A program made the translations under genes and the position numbers. Positions 27,440-36,825 of a stretch of DNA of 64,000 nucleotides are shown here, in pieces. Positions within the stretch are counted from its first letter, which is position 1. Every line of letters begins with the position of its first letter. The notes beneath the pieces were generated by a model. The model was given only the letters and a program-made list of their open reading frames with translations, ran no database searches and had not been told where the DNA came from. Origin of the DNA: Bacteroidota bacterium (lineage in GTDB: Bacteria; Bacteroidota; Ignavibacteria; UBA10030; UBA6906); the NCBI GenBank assembly GCA_030835135.1, contig JAUQWO010000064.1, forward strand, positions 62,001-126,000, written 5' to 3'.

Positions 27440-29137
27440 ATGAAAGCGAAACCGTTTCATGCGATGATCGTGCTGGCTGCAATGATCCTTTGCACCGTCA
27501 CGCTGCGCGCACAGTACCGGGACACTCTTGCGTCCGGCACGGGTGGGTCACGATTCACGCCGATCACGATCTCCGGCGAGATAGGGACCTACGGAGAATT
27601 GTACAGCATGTCCGGAAGGGATGGCCGGAGGCCATCATCGATCGCACGCCTGTTCTTCCGGCCCACCCTGACGCTGTTCGAGACGGTCTCCCTGGATTTC
27701 GATGTCCTGCTCTCCACGGAAGGAAGTCAGGCTCGTCAGGATATCAACCAGTTCGGTGTGAATCCGTCCTGGAGCTGGGGACAGGCGCATGTGGGCGATT
27801 TCACCGACACCTATGCGCACTATACACTGAACGGTGTCCGTATTCGCGGGGGCGGCTTCTTCATCAATCCCGGTCTCTTCCGTCTGGGGGCGGTCGGGGG
27901 CGTGACACGCCGTGCAGTCGTGGGTACAGCGGAGAACGGCGCGTACGACCGCTCCATCTATGGCGGACGCATCGGCCTCGGTGCGGCGGGAGGCAGTTAT
28001 GTGGACCTGGTGTTCCTCCGGGTGCGCGACAGGATATCATCGTTGACCGACATGCCGCCAGCCGCCACGTTCGATTCGACCACCGGCATGTATGCCACCC
28101 CGCCGTTCGAGGTCACGCCACAGGAGAACGCCCTGATCGGCATGATGTCGCACATCACGTTCTTCGATAGCCATCTGACCTGGGACCTGGAGGCGACCGG
28201 GAGCATCTTCACGCGTGACATGCGCATGGACCAGAACACACAGATCAACGTGCCGGACTGGGTGAACGATCTCTACCATGTGAATCTTACATCGAGCGCC
28301 GGGATCGCGGTCAGGACCGAGGTCGGGGTCACGATGGGAAGTGTCAACGTCAGCTCCGGCTACCGGTACGTGACGCCCGGGTATGCTTCGCTGGGCGTCG
28401 CGTCGCTCATCAACGACTGGCAGGAGTTCTCACTGTCACCCTCGATCCGGCTGGGCCGCTGGATGGTCTCCGTGAACGCCACTCGCCAGAACGACAACCT
28501 GTTCGGCCAGAAGCTCAACACGCTCGTCCGGTGGCAGCAGGGTGGCACCGTGAACTACCAGCCCACCGACCATTGGTCGGCTTCCGTTCATGGCAACTAC
28601 CTCACCATGACGAACGATGCCGTGAACGACACGTTCAAGGTCTCGTACTCGAGTCTGACACTGGGGACCAATCAGTTCCTGGTCTTCGGCGATGGCGCGG
28701 CGGTCCAATCCATCACCCTCGGCTACCTGTATCAGGAATCGGGCAACGAATCGCGGCTGCGTGCGGACACGAGGTTCTCTTCCCATTCCGCCAGTTGCGG
28801 AATGACGATCCCGCTGGCGGAGACCATCACCCTCATTCCCGGAGCCGGGATCGTGGTCTCCCAGGTCGCCGGCTTCGGGGCGCAGACCACGCAAACATAT
28901 TCCGTCTCGGCGCAGCACCGGGCTTTCGGGAATCTCCTTGTCAATGTGCTGACAGGTGTGCTCTCGCTCGGGCAGGGGTCATCGTCGTTCCGGTCGATGG
29001 TCACCTCCACCTACCGGCTCACCCGGTCGGCATCGATCGGCCTCACGCTCTCGATGATGAACTTCAGGACCAACGCCACCTACGGAGGGAGGTTCAACGA
29101 GTACTCGGCCTCGTTGTATGTGGCGCAGCGGTTCTGA
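27440..29137 (+). CDS. Probable outer-membrane beta-barrel protein
   Basis: 565 residues. Signal peptide ends near 26 (TVTLRAQ). The rest is a run of alternating polar/hydrophobic stretches typical of barrel strands, for example ISGEIGTYGELYSM near the start and YGGRFNEYSASLYVAQRF at the end; the terminal aromatic F fits outer-membrane barrel insertion signals. Glycine-rich turns (RIRGGGFFINPGLFRLGAVGG) support this. No named family is recognised. It lies 73 bp after the fibronectin-type gene on the same strand and probably completes the three-gene unit. The ribosome-binding site is weak. Confidence 0.7.
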   Translation: MKAKPFHAMIVLAAMILCTVTLRAQYRDTLASGTGGSRFTPITISGEIGTYGELYSMSGRDGRRPSSIARLFFRPTLTLFETVSLDFDVLLSTEGSQARQDINQFGVNPSWSWGQAHVGDFTDTYAHYTLNGVRIRGGGFFINPGLFRLGAVGGVTRRAVVGTAENGAYDRSIYGGRIGLGAAGGSYVDLVFLRVRDRISSLTDMPPAATFDSTTGMYATPPFEVTPQENALIGMMSHITFFDSHLTWDLEATGSIFTRDMRMDQNTQINVPDWVNDLYHVNLTSSAGIAVRTEVGVTMGSVNVSSGYRYVTPGYASLGVASLINDWQEFSLSPSIRLGRWMVSVNATRQNDNLFGQKLNTLVRWQQGGTVNYQPTDHWSASVHGNYLTMTNDAVNDTFKVSYSSLTLGTNQFLVFGDGAAVQSITLGYLYQESGNESRLRADTRFSSHSASCGMTIPLAETITLIPGAGIVVSQVAGFGAQTTQTYSVSAQHRAFGNLLVNVLTGVLSLGQGSSSFRSMVTSTYRLTRSASIGLTLSMMNFRTNATYGGRFNEYSASLYVAQRF

Positions 29138-29153
29138 TCACCGGGGTGATCAG
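29134..29153. terminator. Palindrome containing both convergent stop codons
   Basis: CTGATCACC-GG-GGTGATCAG is a 9-bp inverted repeat with a 2-bp centre. Its left arm holds the TGA of the gene ending at 29137 and its right arm the TGA of the minus-strand gene ending at 29150. A bidirectional end signal is plausible, although no T-tract is present. Confidence 0.45.
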
Positions 29154-30604
29154 CGAACGAGCACGAATTTCTTCGTCTGGACGATGCCGCCTGCATGCAA
29201 CCGGTAGAGGTACATGCCGCTGGCCAGGTCCGACGCTTCGAAAGAGATGCGGTGCGTGCCCGGAGCCCGGTTGTCGTCGACCAGGGTCGCGACCTCACGA
29301 CCGAGCATGTCGCATACGGTAAAGCGCACATGGCCTGGCGATACCCCGCCCACAGTGAATCCGAACACCGTACCGGCATTGAATGGATTCGGGAAATTCT
29401 GCAGCAAAGCGAAGGCCGCGGGGTTCTCCTCGTCACGACCCTCAACAGCGGTACCACTCCCCGTCGTGAATCTCCAGACCTTCCCGATCGTTGTCCCGAT
29501 CGCATTCTTCTCATCGATCCGCCAGTAGTACAGGGTGTTGGGAAGGAGCGTACCAGGATCAAAGGTCGTATCGGCCAGTTCCGCCACCTTCTCGAGCACA
29601 CCGCCGGCACCAAGAAAGACCGCGTGCGCTGTCGCCGTCGGGTCACCCTTCCACCGGAGCTGGGCCGTGATACTCACCCCCGTCGCGTTGTCCGCGGGGA
29701 AGGGTGATGCCGCCTGGGTCGGACCGACGACGAGGGCCTTGAAGACCGCATCGGTGTAGGCCTTGCTGTTGTTCGCGGCGTAGACCATGATCCCCGCCTT
29801 CGGGGGGACCGCCGGCTGCCACGCCGCCGCACTTGTGGCATGCGCAAGGTCGAAGTAGTCGTTCAACATCCCCACCATGGTCTTCGATGCTCCGATGGAG
29901 TCTGCCCACTGCCGGAAGCGGAAGCCGAAATCGGAGGTGAAATATGCCATGTCCATGATGAAGTTCATATACGACGTGATATCCTTCGACTTGCCTACGG
30001 CCGGTCCGGGCGCGCCGCCGGAGTAGATCGCCGCAATGTACATCTGGCTCGTGCTGTCCGGTGAGCGGGGTCCGAAATACTTCCCGATCTCTTTCAGAAG
30101 GCCCACGTAGTCGGCATTCGCCGTCGCCTTATGCTCGATGTCCAGGGAGATCCCGTCGAGGCCCACGGAGTCGATCGCGCAGGCTTTGATGAACGCCGCG
30201 AACTCGGCTGCGTTCAGCTTCTTCCCGTCGTACGTCGTGAACGGCGTCGTCGTGCTCCACGATGCCGCATCATCCACATTCATCAGGACCTTGACGCCCC
30301 GCGACTGCAGCGCGCGGATGTCGCGCAACACCTCTGCATGCGAATGATAATTCACGTTCCGCATCCATCCGGTCGCGTAGTGCGCCGAATCCGCCAGCTC
30401 CCAGAGCGTCCCCTCGAACACGATCACGATATTGGCTTCATCCGTGAAGGATGTCATCGGGTAGTGATCGGGGCCGCCGGAATCGAAGACATAGTAGGCC
30501 ACTTTGTTGTACCCGGGCGTAGGGAGGCCGGCCCCGCCGGCGTGGACGTCGTGACACATCGTGACGAGAAGGAGCGGGAAAGCGAGAAATGGAGAGATGC
30601 GCAT
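29150..30604 (-). CDS. GH18-like hydrolase with T9SS sorting domain
   Basis: 484 residues. Signal peptide to about 22 (CHDVHA). The barrel carries DGISLDIEH at 150-158, the GH18 strand-4 motif (DGxDxDxE) with D155 and the catalytic E157 but Ser in place of the usual first inner Asp/Asn. A fibronectin-type domain follows (about 310-395: TLYYWRIDEKNAIGTTIGKVWRF). A type A T9SS sorting domain ends the protein (about 405-484: NFPNPFNAGTVFGF, LGREVATLVDDNRAPG, basic end KKFVLVR). GH18 enzymes cut chitin or the chitobiose core of N-glycans (EndoF/H type); the short barrel fits the latter better. ATG 30604 is chosen for its signal peptide. Confidence 0.75.
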   Translation of the reverse strand: MRISPFLAFPLLLVTMCHDVHAGGAGLPTPGYNKVAYYVFDSGGPDHYPMTSFTDEANIVIVFEGTLWELADSAHYATGWMRNVNYHSHAEVLRDIRALQSRGVKVLMNVDDAASWSTTTPFTTYDGKKLNAAEFAAFIKACAIDSVGLDGISLDIEHKATANADYVGLLKEIGKYFGPRSPDSTSQMYIAAIYSGGAPGPAVGKSKDITSYMNFIMDMAYFTSDFGFRFRQWADSIGASKTMVGMLNDYFDLAHATSAAAWQPAVPPKAGIMVYAANNSKAYTDAVFKALVVGPTQAASPFPADNATGVSITAQLRWKGDPTATAHAVFLGAGGVLEKVAELADTTFDPGTLLPNTLYYWRIDEKNAIGTTIGKVWRFTTGSGTAVEGRDEENPAAFALLQNFPNPFNAGTVFGFTVGGVSPGHVRFTVCDMLGREVATLVDDNRAPGTHRISFEASDLASGMYLYRLHAGGIVQTKKFVLVR

Positions 30605-30751
30605 GGTCGTGAAATGTCCTCTTATACGATCACTTGTTCTTGAGTACTGGATAGCGTACAACACGACGGGTTCGGCCGACGGCAGGTCAAACCGCGTCCG
30701 ATCGATCATCTGGTGTTCATCCCTTCCAGGCGAATCGCGCCGGGGCGATGA

Positions 30752-32515
30752 TCAGTACATGATCGGCCGTATCGCAATGGCGCCCGTGGCGCCGGCACGC
30801 GCCCCACGGAGCTTCACACGGAACACGGTCGGATACTGGTCGAGTGTTTGCTGCGACCGCGTGATGCGGAACGCCGGGCCCGGGGACAGCACCTCCACAC
30901 CATCCGCGATGATCCCACCGTACATCTCGATCGTGGGGTCCTTGAACTCCAATCCGGTCATGTTCGTCCCCGGAGCAGGAACGAACGTGATCACATACTG
31001 CCCGATGCGGGACACGTGTCTCGAGAGGTCCACACTGATCGTCTGCCACTCCCCACCGGGCGATGCCGTCCACACCCCAACAGGATCAGCCGCCACATCC
31101 GCCACGGCAGCACCCTGACGTGACGCGACGCCATCGTAGAACATGGTCCGGTCATTCCGCACGTCGGGAGTGGGCTTCGCGCCCCGGATATCATACAGCG
31201 CGAAGTTCGCGATCTGTGGTTTAGCCCTGACGTTCGTGAATGTCACCCGCACCTTGCTGACCGACACGCCGGGGAACCAGCAGATGCGTTTCGACCCGAT
31301 GGACGTTCCGGTGTACAGCTCCTGCCACCGTCCCTGCGGGTCCAGTCCGTGAATGACGAATGCCAGCACCCGCTGGCCACGGGCAACATCCTCCTGCAGC
31401 ACCACATGGTTCACATCCGTGAGTGATGGAAACGGGATCTCGAGCAGGCGCCCCGTCCCCCGCGTGGCAGCCAGCGGGGTGTCGAACCGCCGCCGGATCT
31501 CTTCACCGAATGCCCGATACGCCGCCACATGCGATGCCGGGATCAGACCGGTGGTGTCGGGAGTGGAATTCAGCAGCAGGACCGACCCCCGTCCCACGGA
31601 CTTGTAGTACATATCCATGAGTTGATCGGTGGTCAGGATCAAATGGTCGGTGTTCGGGGCCCAGAACCACTTGTGCCCCTTGTTCTTCAACAGCGGAACG
31701 TCGATCTCCACCGGTGCATATGCATCGCCAAACGGATCCGATTGGGCAGCGGTCGCAACACCCGTCCGCAGGTCCTTGGTGCTCAGCGTGTACCAGTTCG
31801 AGAACGGTGCAAACCCATCCTCGTTCCCCACCCACCGCAAACTCGCCTGCGGCCCCTGAAAGACCACTGCATGGGGTGCATAGTGCCGCAGGATGTCGGC
31901 AACGTCGATGCGGCAGCTGCCGTCGAACCACACTTCCCGTATCGTCCCGTACCGGCTCAGCACCTCGGTCATCTGTTGGCGGAAGACCTTCGTGTACCCC
32001 TCCTGCTTTGCCGGGTCCGATGTGATGCCGCCGCTCCCGGGACCGGCACCCCACGCAGGATCGCCGGGATAAATATAGATGCCGAGGTCGAGGCCATGGT
32101 TCCTGCACGAGCGCGAGAGCTCGTCAAGGACATCCCCCTTCCCGCCCTTCCATGGCGTATTCCGGATGCCATAGTCCGTCGTGGTCGTCTGCCAGAAGCA
32201 GAACCCACCCACATGCTTGGCAACAAAGATGATCATCTTCGCGCCCCAACTGGACGCGACCTCGCACCACTGATCGGTGTTCAACTGCCGGGGATCGATG
32301 CGGTCCAGGGAGATCGAATGATCGTCCCATTCATTCTCCGGACCGCGGTGGACCTGCCAGGTATTCGCCGAGAAATGGACGAACATGATCCGCTCACTGG
32401 CGTGCCAGCGCACCTGAGCGGGCGAGGGCAGAGGCAGTGATCCGGCGGACGGCGTCTCCTGCGCACACGCGATGGCCTGAACAACGAGTATCGGAATAAG
32501 GAGGTGGTACTTCAT
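30752..32515 (-). CDS. Second GH29-type alpha-L-fucosidase, divergent
   Basis: 587 residues, signal peptide MKYHLLIPILVVQAIACAQ. The catalytic domain has ERIMFVHFSANTW, MIIFVAKHVGGFCFWQTTTTDYG, the nucleophile D198 in REVWFDGSC, and RGSVLLLNSTPDTTGLIP, the closing motif of GH29 barrels. After about 360 come a beta-sandwich (IPFPSLTDVNHVVLQEDVARG) and a further carbohydrate-binding-like region. It is only distantly similar to the GH29 enzyme at 11134, more like the branch-specific (GH29-B) type; that is a judgement from motif spacing. It has no sorting tail, so it is probably periplasmic. AAGGAGG lies upstream of ATG 32515. Confidence 0.82.
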   Translation of the reverse strand: MKYHLLIPILVVQAIACAQETPSAGSLPLPSPAQVRWHASERIMFVHFSANTWQVHRGPENEWDDHSISLDRIDPRQLNTDQWCEVASSWGAKMIIFVAKHVGGFCFWQTTTTDYGIRNTPWKGGKGDVLDELSRSCRNHGLDLGIYIYPGDPAWGAGPGSGGITSDPAKQEGYTKVFRQQMTEVLSRYGTIREVWFDGSCRIDVADILRHYAPHAVVFQGPQASLRWVGNEDGFAPFSNWYTLSTKDLRTGVATAAQSDPFGDAYAPVEIDVPLLKNKGHKWFWAPNTDHLILTTDQLMDMYYKSVGRGSVLLLNSTPDTTGLIPASHVAAYRAFGEEIRRRFDTPLAATRGTGRLLEIPFPSLTDVNHVVLQEDVARGQRVLAFVIHGLDPQGRWQELYTGTSIGSKRICWFPGVSVSKVRVTFTNVRAKPQIANFALYDIRGAKPTPDVRNDRTMFYDGVASRQGAAVADVAADPVGVWTASPGGEWQTISVDLSRHVSRIGQYVITFVPAPGTNMTGLEFKDPTIEMYGGIIADGVEVLSPGPAFRITRSQQTLDQYPTVFRVKLRGARAGATGAIAIRPIMY

Positions 32516-32700
32516 CGGGCTGCCCGGGGGACCGTTGCTCTCGCGATGGATTTCCGCACGCACCCGGTGCCGACCTGCTCAATGCCAGCTTCAACGGGAG
32601 GTGCCGGACGTAAGATACGACAGAAGATCCACAAATACCCGGGGGGGCGATGGGATGTTCCGGGACCCGCAAGTTCGCGTGCGGGTGATCATCGGGTGGA

Positions 32701-34641
32701 TCACCGCGCGCTGCCGCGCAGCTGCTCCTGCAGCGCGAGAGCCGGCTGATATCCCGGCACAAGGCGCAGTGCCTCGCCAAGATACTCCATCGACTGTGTC
32801 ACGCTGTCGCCGCTGGCGGTGATCGCGGCAAGTTCGTAATACGCCTTTGCCCGTGTTTCCGTGGGCACACGCTTGTTCGCCGGATCGGCAAAAAAGGTGT
32901 GAAGCTGGATGCGCGCCTCCTGGACGCGTCCGGCTCGCAGGAGCACCCCGGCCATGTCCACGCAGGCCTGCACGAACTCGGGCCGCAGATGACGCGCCAT
33001 TTCATACTGCTCGATCGCATCATCGATCCGCCCGGTCGCCTCCAGAGCGCCCGCCAGACCGTACCGGAAGGGATACGTCCAGGGATACTCTTCCACCAGC
33101 GCCGCGAGCGCCGTCACCATCGCGTCGTCCTTCTTGTGCTGATGCGCATCGTACGCATACTGCAGCAACGCATCGGTCCACCCTTTCGTCCCGCCGTAGA
33201 CCTCGTTCACGATCTTCATCTCCCACGCCTCCCGGCCCCGCAGAATGTGGTCCCGCGGAGGCATCCCCGTGAAAGGCCAGCTGCTGGTCAGGTTTCGCAT
33301 CCCGATCGCACCGTACGCAAGATCGAGCCAGGGCACGCTCAGGCTGTCGGCATCGAACGGCAGAAGCGCCGGAGCAGGCTGCACCGCGGAGGGCACCAGC
33401 CGGCTCCCGACGATCGCCCGAACGAACGCACGCGCGATGAGGTCGTACCCGGCGAAGGTCGGATGCAGATGCTCACTGAAGTAGAGGCTATCCGTGATGC
33501 CGTGCGGTGAGTGGGCCCGCAACAATGAATCGATCGCAAGCACGGGGACCGACGCCGTGCGTCCGGTTTCATGGATGATCTCATTGATGCGGCCAGGCGC
33601 ACGGAATTTCAAAAGGTCATTGTCCCTCGCACGTTCCAACGAGCGAACGGACGCAACGGTGTCGCCATATGCAAGCTCAAACCGGCCGCGCCAGTACAGA
33701 CCGTATGCGCTGGAGGGATCGCCCGCAAATATCTTGCCGAGGAGGACTTCGGCTTCATCGAACTGCCGTGAGACGATGGCGGTGGCCAGCGGATCGGCCG
33801 GACCGGGCGCGGCAGGCGCGAACGGCGGGAACATCAAGTTCGAGCTGATGTCCGCGACCACCACCGGGACATGATGCTCGGCGAAGCCATCCAGGATCCG
33901 CTTCAGGTTCTCTCTGAACTGGGCGAAGATCCGTTCAGACTCAGGACCTTCGAGCGGTACGGTGGCACCACCGGACACCTGCTTCATCAGGTTCCGCTCG
34001 CCCGGTGCCGGTGCGCTCCCCACCCGGCCGACCAGTTTCTGAAATCCCATCACGAGCGGCTGACGGCGCAGGGTGTACTTCGCCTGGATGTACCCCGGGA
34101 TGGAGCGGTCCAGCCACGACGCACCGATCCCTTCCGGCCCGTAGTATTCATTGTGCCCGGTATAAATGAGCACCAGGTCGGGCTCGAGCGAGAGATACTC
34201 CGGCAGCAACGCGCGAATGACGTTCGTATTGATGGCCGAAGCGCCCAGATTGATCACTTCGATATCGCAGTCCGGATACAGATGCCGGAGCTGCTTGCGG
34301 ACCAGCGCCGGGATACTGGCGCTGAACTGGAAGGGCACGCCGAACATCGAGGATTCGCCGAGACAGAGCACCCGGAATGAATGCTGGTACTTCTTCTCCA
34401 GGACGAACGTCGACCTGAGTTCGGGGACCAGCGGTGATCCGGCAGGAAAGAACGGCGCGAGATAGCTCCGGTTGATCTGCCGGTACTGAATGCCGTCCTC
34501 CACGATGGGCTTCGTGAAGGGCACATCCAGGGAGGGATCGAGCGACGGGAGCACAGCATTCAGGATGATGACCACCGCGATGATCACCGCGTAGGGGACG
34601 AGGACGAGGTACCGGTTGCGCCTGGACGGACGTTTCGTCAT
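32701..34641 (-). CDS. Membrane-anchored SGNH hydrolase with C-terminal TPR-like region
   Basis: 646 residues. An N-terminal basic stretch and one transmembrane segment (about 12-32) anchor it, with the rest outside. The SGNH blocks are visible: block I LCLGESSMFG (S97), block II VINLGASAIN (G133), block III YTGHNEYYG (N164), and block V SEHLHPTFAG. From about 520 on, alanine- and tyrosine-rich helices (EQYEMARHLRPEFVQACVDMAGVLLRAGRVQEA; AKAYYELAA) look like tetratricopeptide repeats. SGNH enzymes are esterases, often acting on acetylated glycans or surface polymers. ATG 34641 has GGGAG ~7 nt upstream. A 19-bp tandem repeat lies directly upstream. Confidence 0.75.
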   Translation of the reverse strand: MTKRPSRRNRYLVLVPYAVIIAVVIILNAVLPSLDPSLDVPFTKPIVEDGIQYRQINRSYLAPFFPAGSPLVPELRSTFVLEKKYQHSFRVLCLGESSMFGVPFQFSASIPALVRKQLRHLYPDCDIEVINLGASAINTNVIRALLPEYLSLEPDLVLIYTGHNEYYGPEGIGASWLDRSIPGYIQAKYTLRRQPLVMGFQKLVGRVGSAPAPGERNLMKQVSGGATVPLEGPESERIFAQFRENLKRILDGFAEHHVPVVVADISSNLMFPPFAPAAPGPADPLATAIVSRQFDEAEVLLGKIFAGDPSSAYGLYWRGRFELAYGDTVASVRSLERARDNDLLKFRAPGRINEIIHETGRTASVPVLAIDSLLRAHSPHGITDSLYFSEHLHPTFAGYDLIARAFVRAIVGSRLVPSAVQPAPALLPFDADSLSVPWLDLAYGAIGMRNLTSSWPFTGMPPRDHILRGREAWEMKIVNEVYGGTKGWTDALLQYAYDAHQHKKDDAMVTALAALVEEYPWTYPFRYGLAGALEATGRIDDAIEQYEMARHLRPEFVQACVDMAGVLLRAGRVQEARIQLHTFFADPANKRVPTETRAKAYYELAAITASGDSVTQSMEYLGEALRLVPGYQPALALQEQLRGSAR

Positions 34642-34721
34642 GCAACAACTCCCATGGATAGGACAACGATTACGCGTAGATAACGAACTCAAGCACGAGT
34701 TGCAAGGAGAACGCCCGGCCA

Positions 34722-34797
34722 CCCCGGCCGGACGGCAACACCCTTGCCGGACGGCAACACTCCTGCCGGACGGCAGCACCCCGGCCGGACGGCAACA
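34722..34797. repeat. Four tandem copies of a 19-bp unit
   Basis: The units start at 34722, 34741, 34760 and 34779, with consensus CcCcgGCCGGACGGCAaCA (first CCCCGGCCGGACGGCAACA). A partial fifth copy (CTCCGGCA) follows and runs to the end of the cyanophycinase-like gene. The array fills the gap between that gene's stop (34807) and the SGNH gene start (34641). The period is not a multiple of three and it is not in a coding frame. It is GC-rich and of unknown role. Confidence 0.9.
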
Positions 34798-34806
34798 CTC
34801 CGGCAC

Positions 34807-36819
34807 TCACCGCATGTACATGATGGGGCGCGTCAGCATGATAGTACCCGTACGCACGGTGCACCAGTAGACCCCGCTTGCGATGCCGTGTGGAGTGAAC
34901 CGCCGTTCATGAGTGCCGCCCTCCTCCTCACCATCCCACACGCTGGCAACGAACCTCCCGAGAACATCATGGACCGTCACGGAGACATGAGCCCGGGCAG
35001 GGAGTGTGTACCGGATCGTGGTGGATGGGTTGAACGGATTCGGGTAATTCGGAGAGAGCCGCACACCTCCGGGTACCGTCGGGGCAGTCGTGTGCTCACC
35101 AGCACTTGCCGCCGGACCGAACTCCAGCACTTCGCCATTCCGCACAACGCTGAACCTCGCTCCGACCATCCCACCCAGTTGCCGCGGCGTCGCTTTGCCG
35201 GGATCCCGGAATGTTGGTACGCTGCGGTGTGTCGCCGCACGTGCATCGGCGACCATGACGGGTGTCGCACCGAAGGCGGCGAGCCCCTGACCGCTGACCG
35301 TGACGAACGAGGCATTGTCCAGGAGAAGGCCTATCGAGGCTCGCCCCTGCACCATGGACCAGAAGAGTGCACTGGCGCGATTGTCGATCCAGTCCGGGGC
35401 TTCGTACAGCCGTGGTATGCAACGAAACCCCGGGAGTACACTGAGGCCTGCCACCGTCGTAAGATACCCGTAGTAGGCTCCATAGATGCTCTTGTACAGC
35501 TGCCCCACAGCCTGGTCCCCTGCGAGCATCGCATCATCCGCAAGGAACAACAGCGGAGAAGCGAAGCCAGCTTCGTCATGGAATGCCCGGCCTGCAAGCG
35601 TGGTCGGACCCAGGAAGCCCGCAAGACTATCGACGGCATTCGCGCAGAAGACGACCCCGCGGCACGCTCCGAGTGCGTCCGCAAAGGCGGGATCATCCTT
35701 CATCGCATCGCTGATGATGAGGACCTTCGCATGAACGGACCGGCCGGCAAGCACCGCGGCGACGTTCGCTGCCACGGCGGCACCTGGTGACGATGTGACG
35801 ATGGCGACGGTGTCATCCGGCGATGTGAGGAGCGATTGGAACCGGGCGAGGCTCCCTGCAGGCAACGACCACTCACTGATCGCGTTCCCTCCATCCAGGA
35901 TCACGGGTCTCGACGGACCCGGACACGGCATGGGGTCGTACGGGACGGCATCAGGCGGGGCGGTGACCGTACCATCCATGAGCGAGTAGCGCCCTCCCGC
36001 AGTGAGTTGATCCAGTCGGAGATCGCGCATCGACAACGGCGAGCCGGAAGAGAGCTGGGTCTGCGTCTCTGCCGTCGTGCGGAGGATGGACACGGTACCG
36101 GATCCCATCGCTTCGCCGACACCATCCGGGCCGATCGCGAATGCGGTTCCGTACTCCACGCCGATCCCGGCGATATCGCGTCCGCTCGACCGCTTGTAGA
36201 GCGCCAGGAATGCCGGCAATCGCCCCAGCCGCCCACGCTCGAAGAAATGGCTATCGGCGACGATCCCCGGAACGATACCCAGAAAGTCGTCGGTGAGCGT
36301 GATGCCGGCAGCGAATGGATCGCGCAGCGCCGTGCGGGGGGCAACGGAGGTCTGGCGCGCATCGAACACGATCTCGCTCAGAACAGCCTCGCCTGCGCTC
36401 GTACCACCGATCACGCCACCGCGTTCATAGATCTCCGCGATCGCGCGGGCCACCAGTGTTCCCCGCCAGAAGTTCACGTAGTGCCATTGGTCGCCACCGC
36501 GGAGGAATATTCCGTCGAACCCGAGGATGTACTGATACAGCGAAGAATCGTTCGCCGCCGCGCGCGATGCGATGGCCCTGTTCGCCACGGTGCACGGACT
36601 CAACCAGGGCAAGTATGCGGAAAAGAACGCGCTGGTGTCCGCGTAGTGCAGAACGAGGATCCTGCGGTTGGGCGCATGGGTGACGAGCCAGCGGTACGGC
36701 TCGTCGGACCAGTCATTGTAGTCCTCGCTCCCACCGCCGACGAGAAGGAGGGAACCCTGTCCGGCGCCGGCGTGCGAGGACCAGAGCACAGCGGCCAGGA
36801 GGAGAGTGGTCAGTCGCAT
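34807..36819 (-). CDS. Exported cyanophycinase-family (S51) peptidase with T9SS sorting domain
   Basis: 670 residues. Signal peptide to about 19. An S51 domain follows (about 20-300): GSLLLVGGGSEDY, the nucleophile elbow GGVIGGTSAGEAVLSE (Ser in GTSAG), and HFFERGRLGRLPAFL, which matches the conserved histidine/arginine segment of cyanophycinases. A second region (about 310-560) copies the fold (ILDGGNAISEW; FRCIPRLYEAPDWIDNRASAL) but has FLADDAMLAG where GTSAG should be, so it is probably inactive. The C-terminus is a T9SS sorting domain (NYPNPFNPSTTIRY, LGRFVASVWDGEEEG). Cyanophycinase cuts cyanophycin into beta-Asp-Arg dipeptides; here it would act outside the cell. It starts 6 bp after the ATPase gene, the last of a seven-gene operon. 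Confidence 0.82.
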   Translation of the reverse strand: MRLTTLLLAAVLWSSHAGAGQGSLLLVGGGSEDYNDWSDEPYRWLVTHAPNRRILVLHYADTSAFFSAYLPWLSPCTVANRAIASRAAANDSSLYQYILGFDGIFLRGGDQWHYVNFWRGTLVARAIAEIYERGGVIGGTSAGEAVLSEIVFDARQTSVAPRTALRDPFAAGITLTDDFLGIVPGIVADSHFFERGRLGRLPAFLALYKRSSGRDIAGIGVEYGTAFAIGPDGVGEAMGSGTVSILRTTAETQTQLSSGSPLSMRDLRLDQLTAGGRYSLMDGTVTAPPDAVPYDPMPCPGPSRPVILDGGNAISEWSLPAGSLARFQSLLTSPDDTVAIVTSSPGAAVAANVAAVLAGRSVHAKVLIISDAMKDDPAFADALGACRGVVFCANAVDSLAGFLGPTTLAGRAFHDEAGFASPLLFLADDAMLAGDQAVGQLYKSIYGAYYGYLTTVAGLSVLPGFRCIPRLYEAPDWIDNRASALFWSMVQGRASIGLLLDNASFVTVSGQGLAAFGATPVMVADARAATHRSVPTFRDPGKATPRQLGGMVGARFSVVRNGEVLEFGPAASAGEHTTAPTVPGGVRLSPNYPNPFNPSTTIRYTLPARAHVSVTVHDVLGRFVASVWDGEEEGGTHERRFTPHGIASGVYWCTVRTGTIMLTRPIMYMR

Positions 36820-36825
36820 GCTGGC

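Noticed and set aside
34722-34797. CRISPR-like array
   Set aside because: Units are directly adjacent with no spacers, only 19 bp long, and no cas genes are near.
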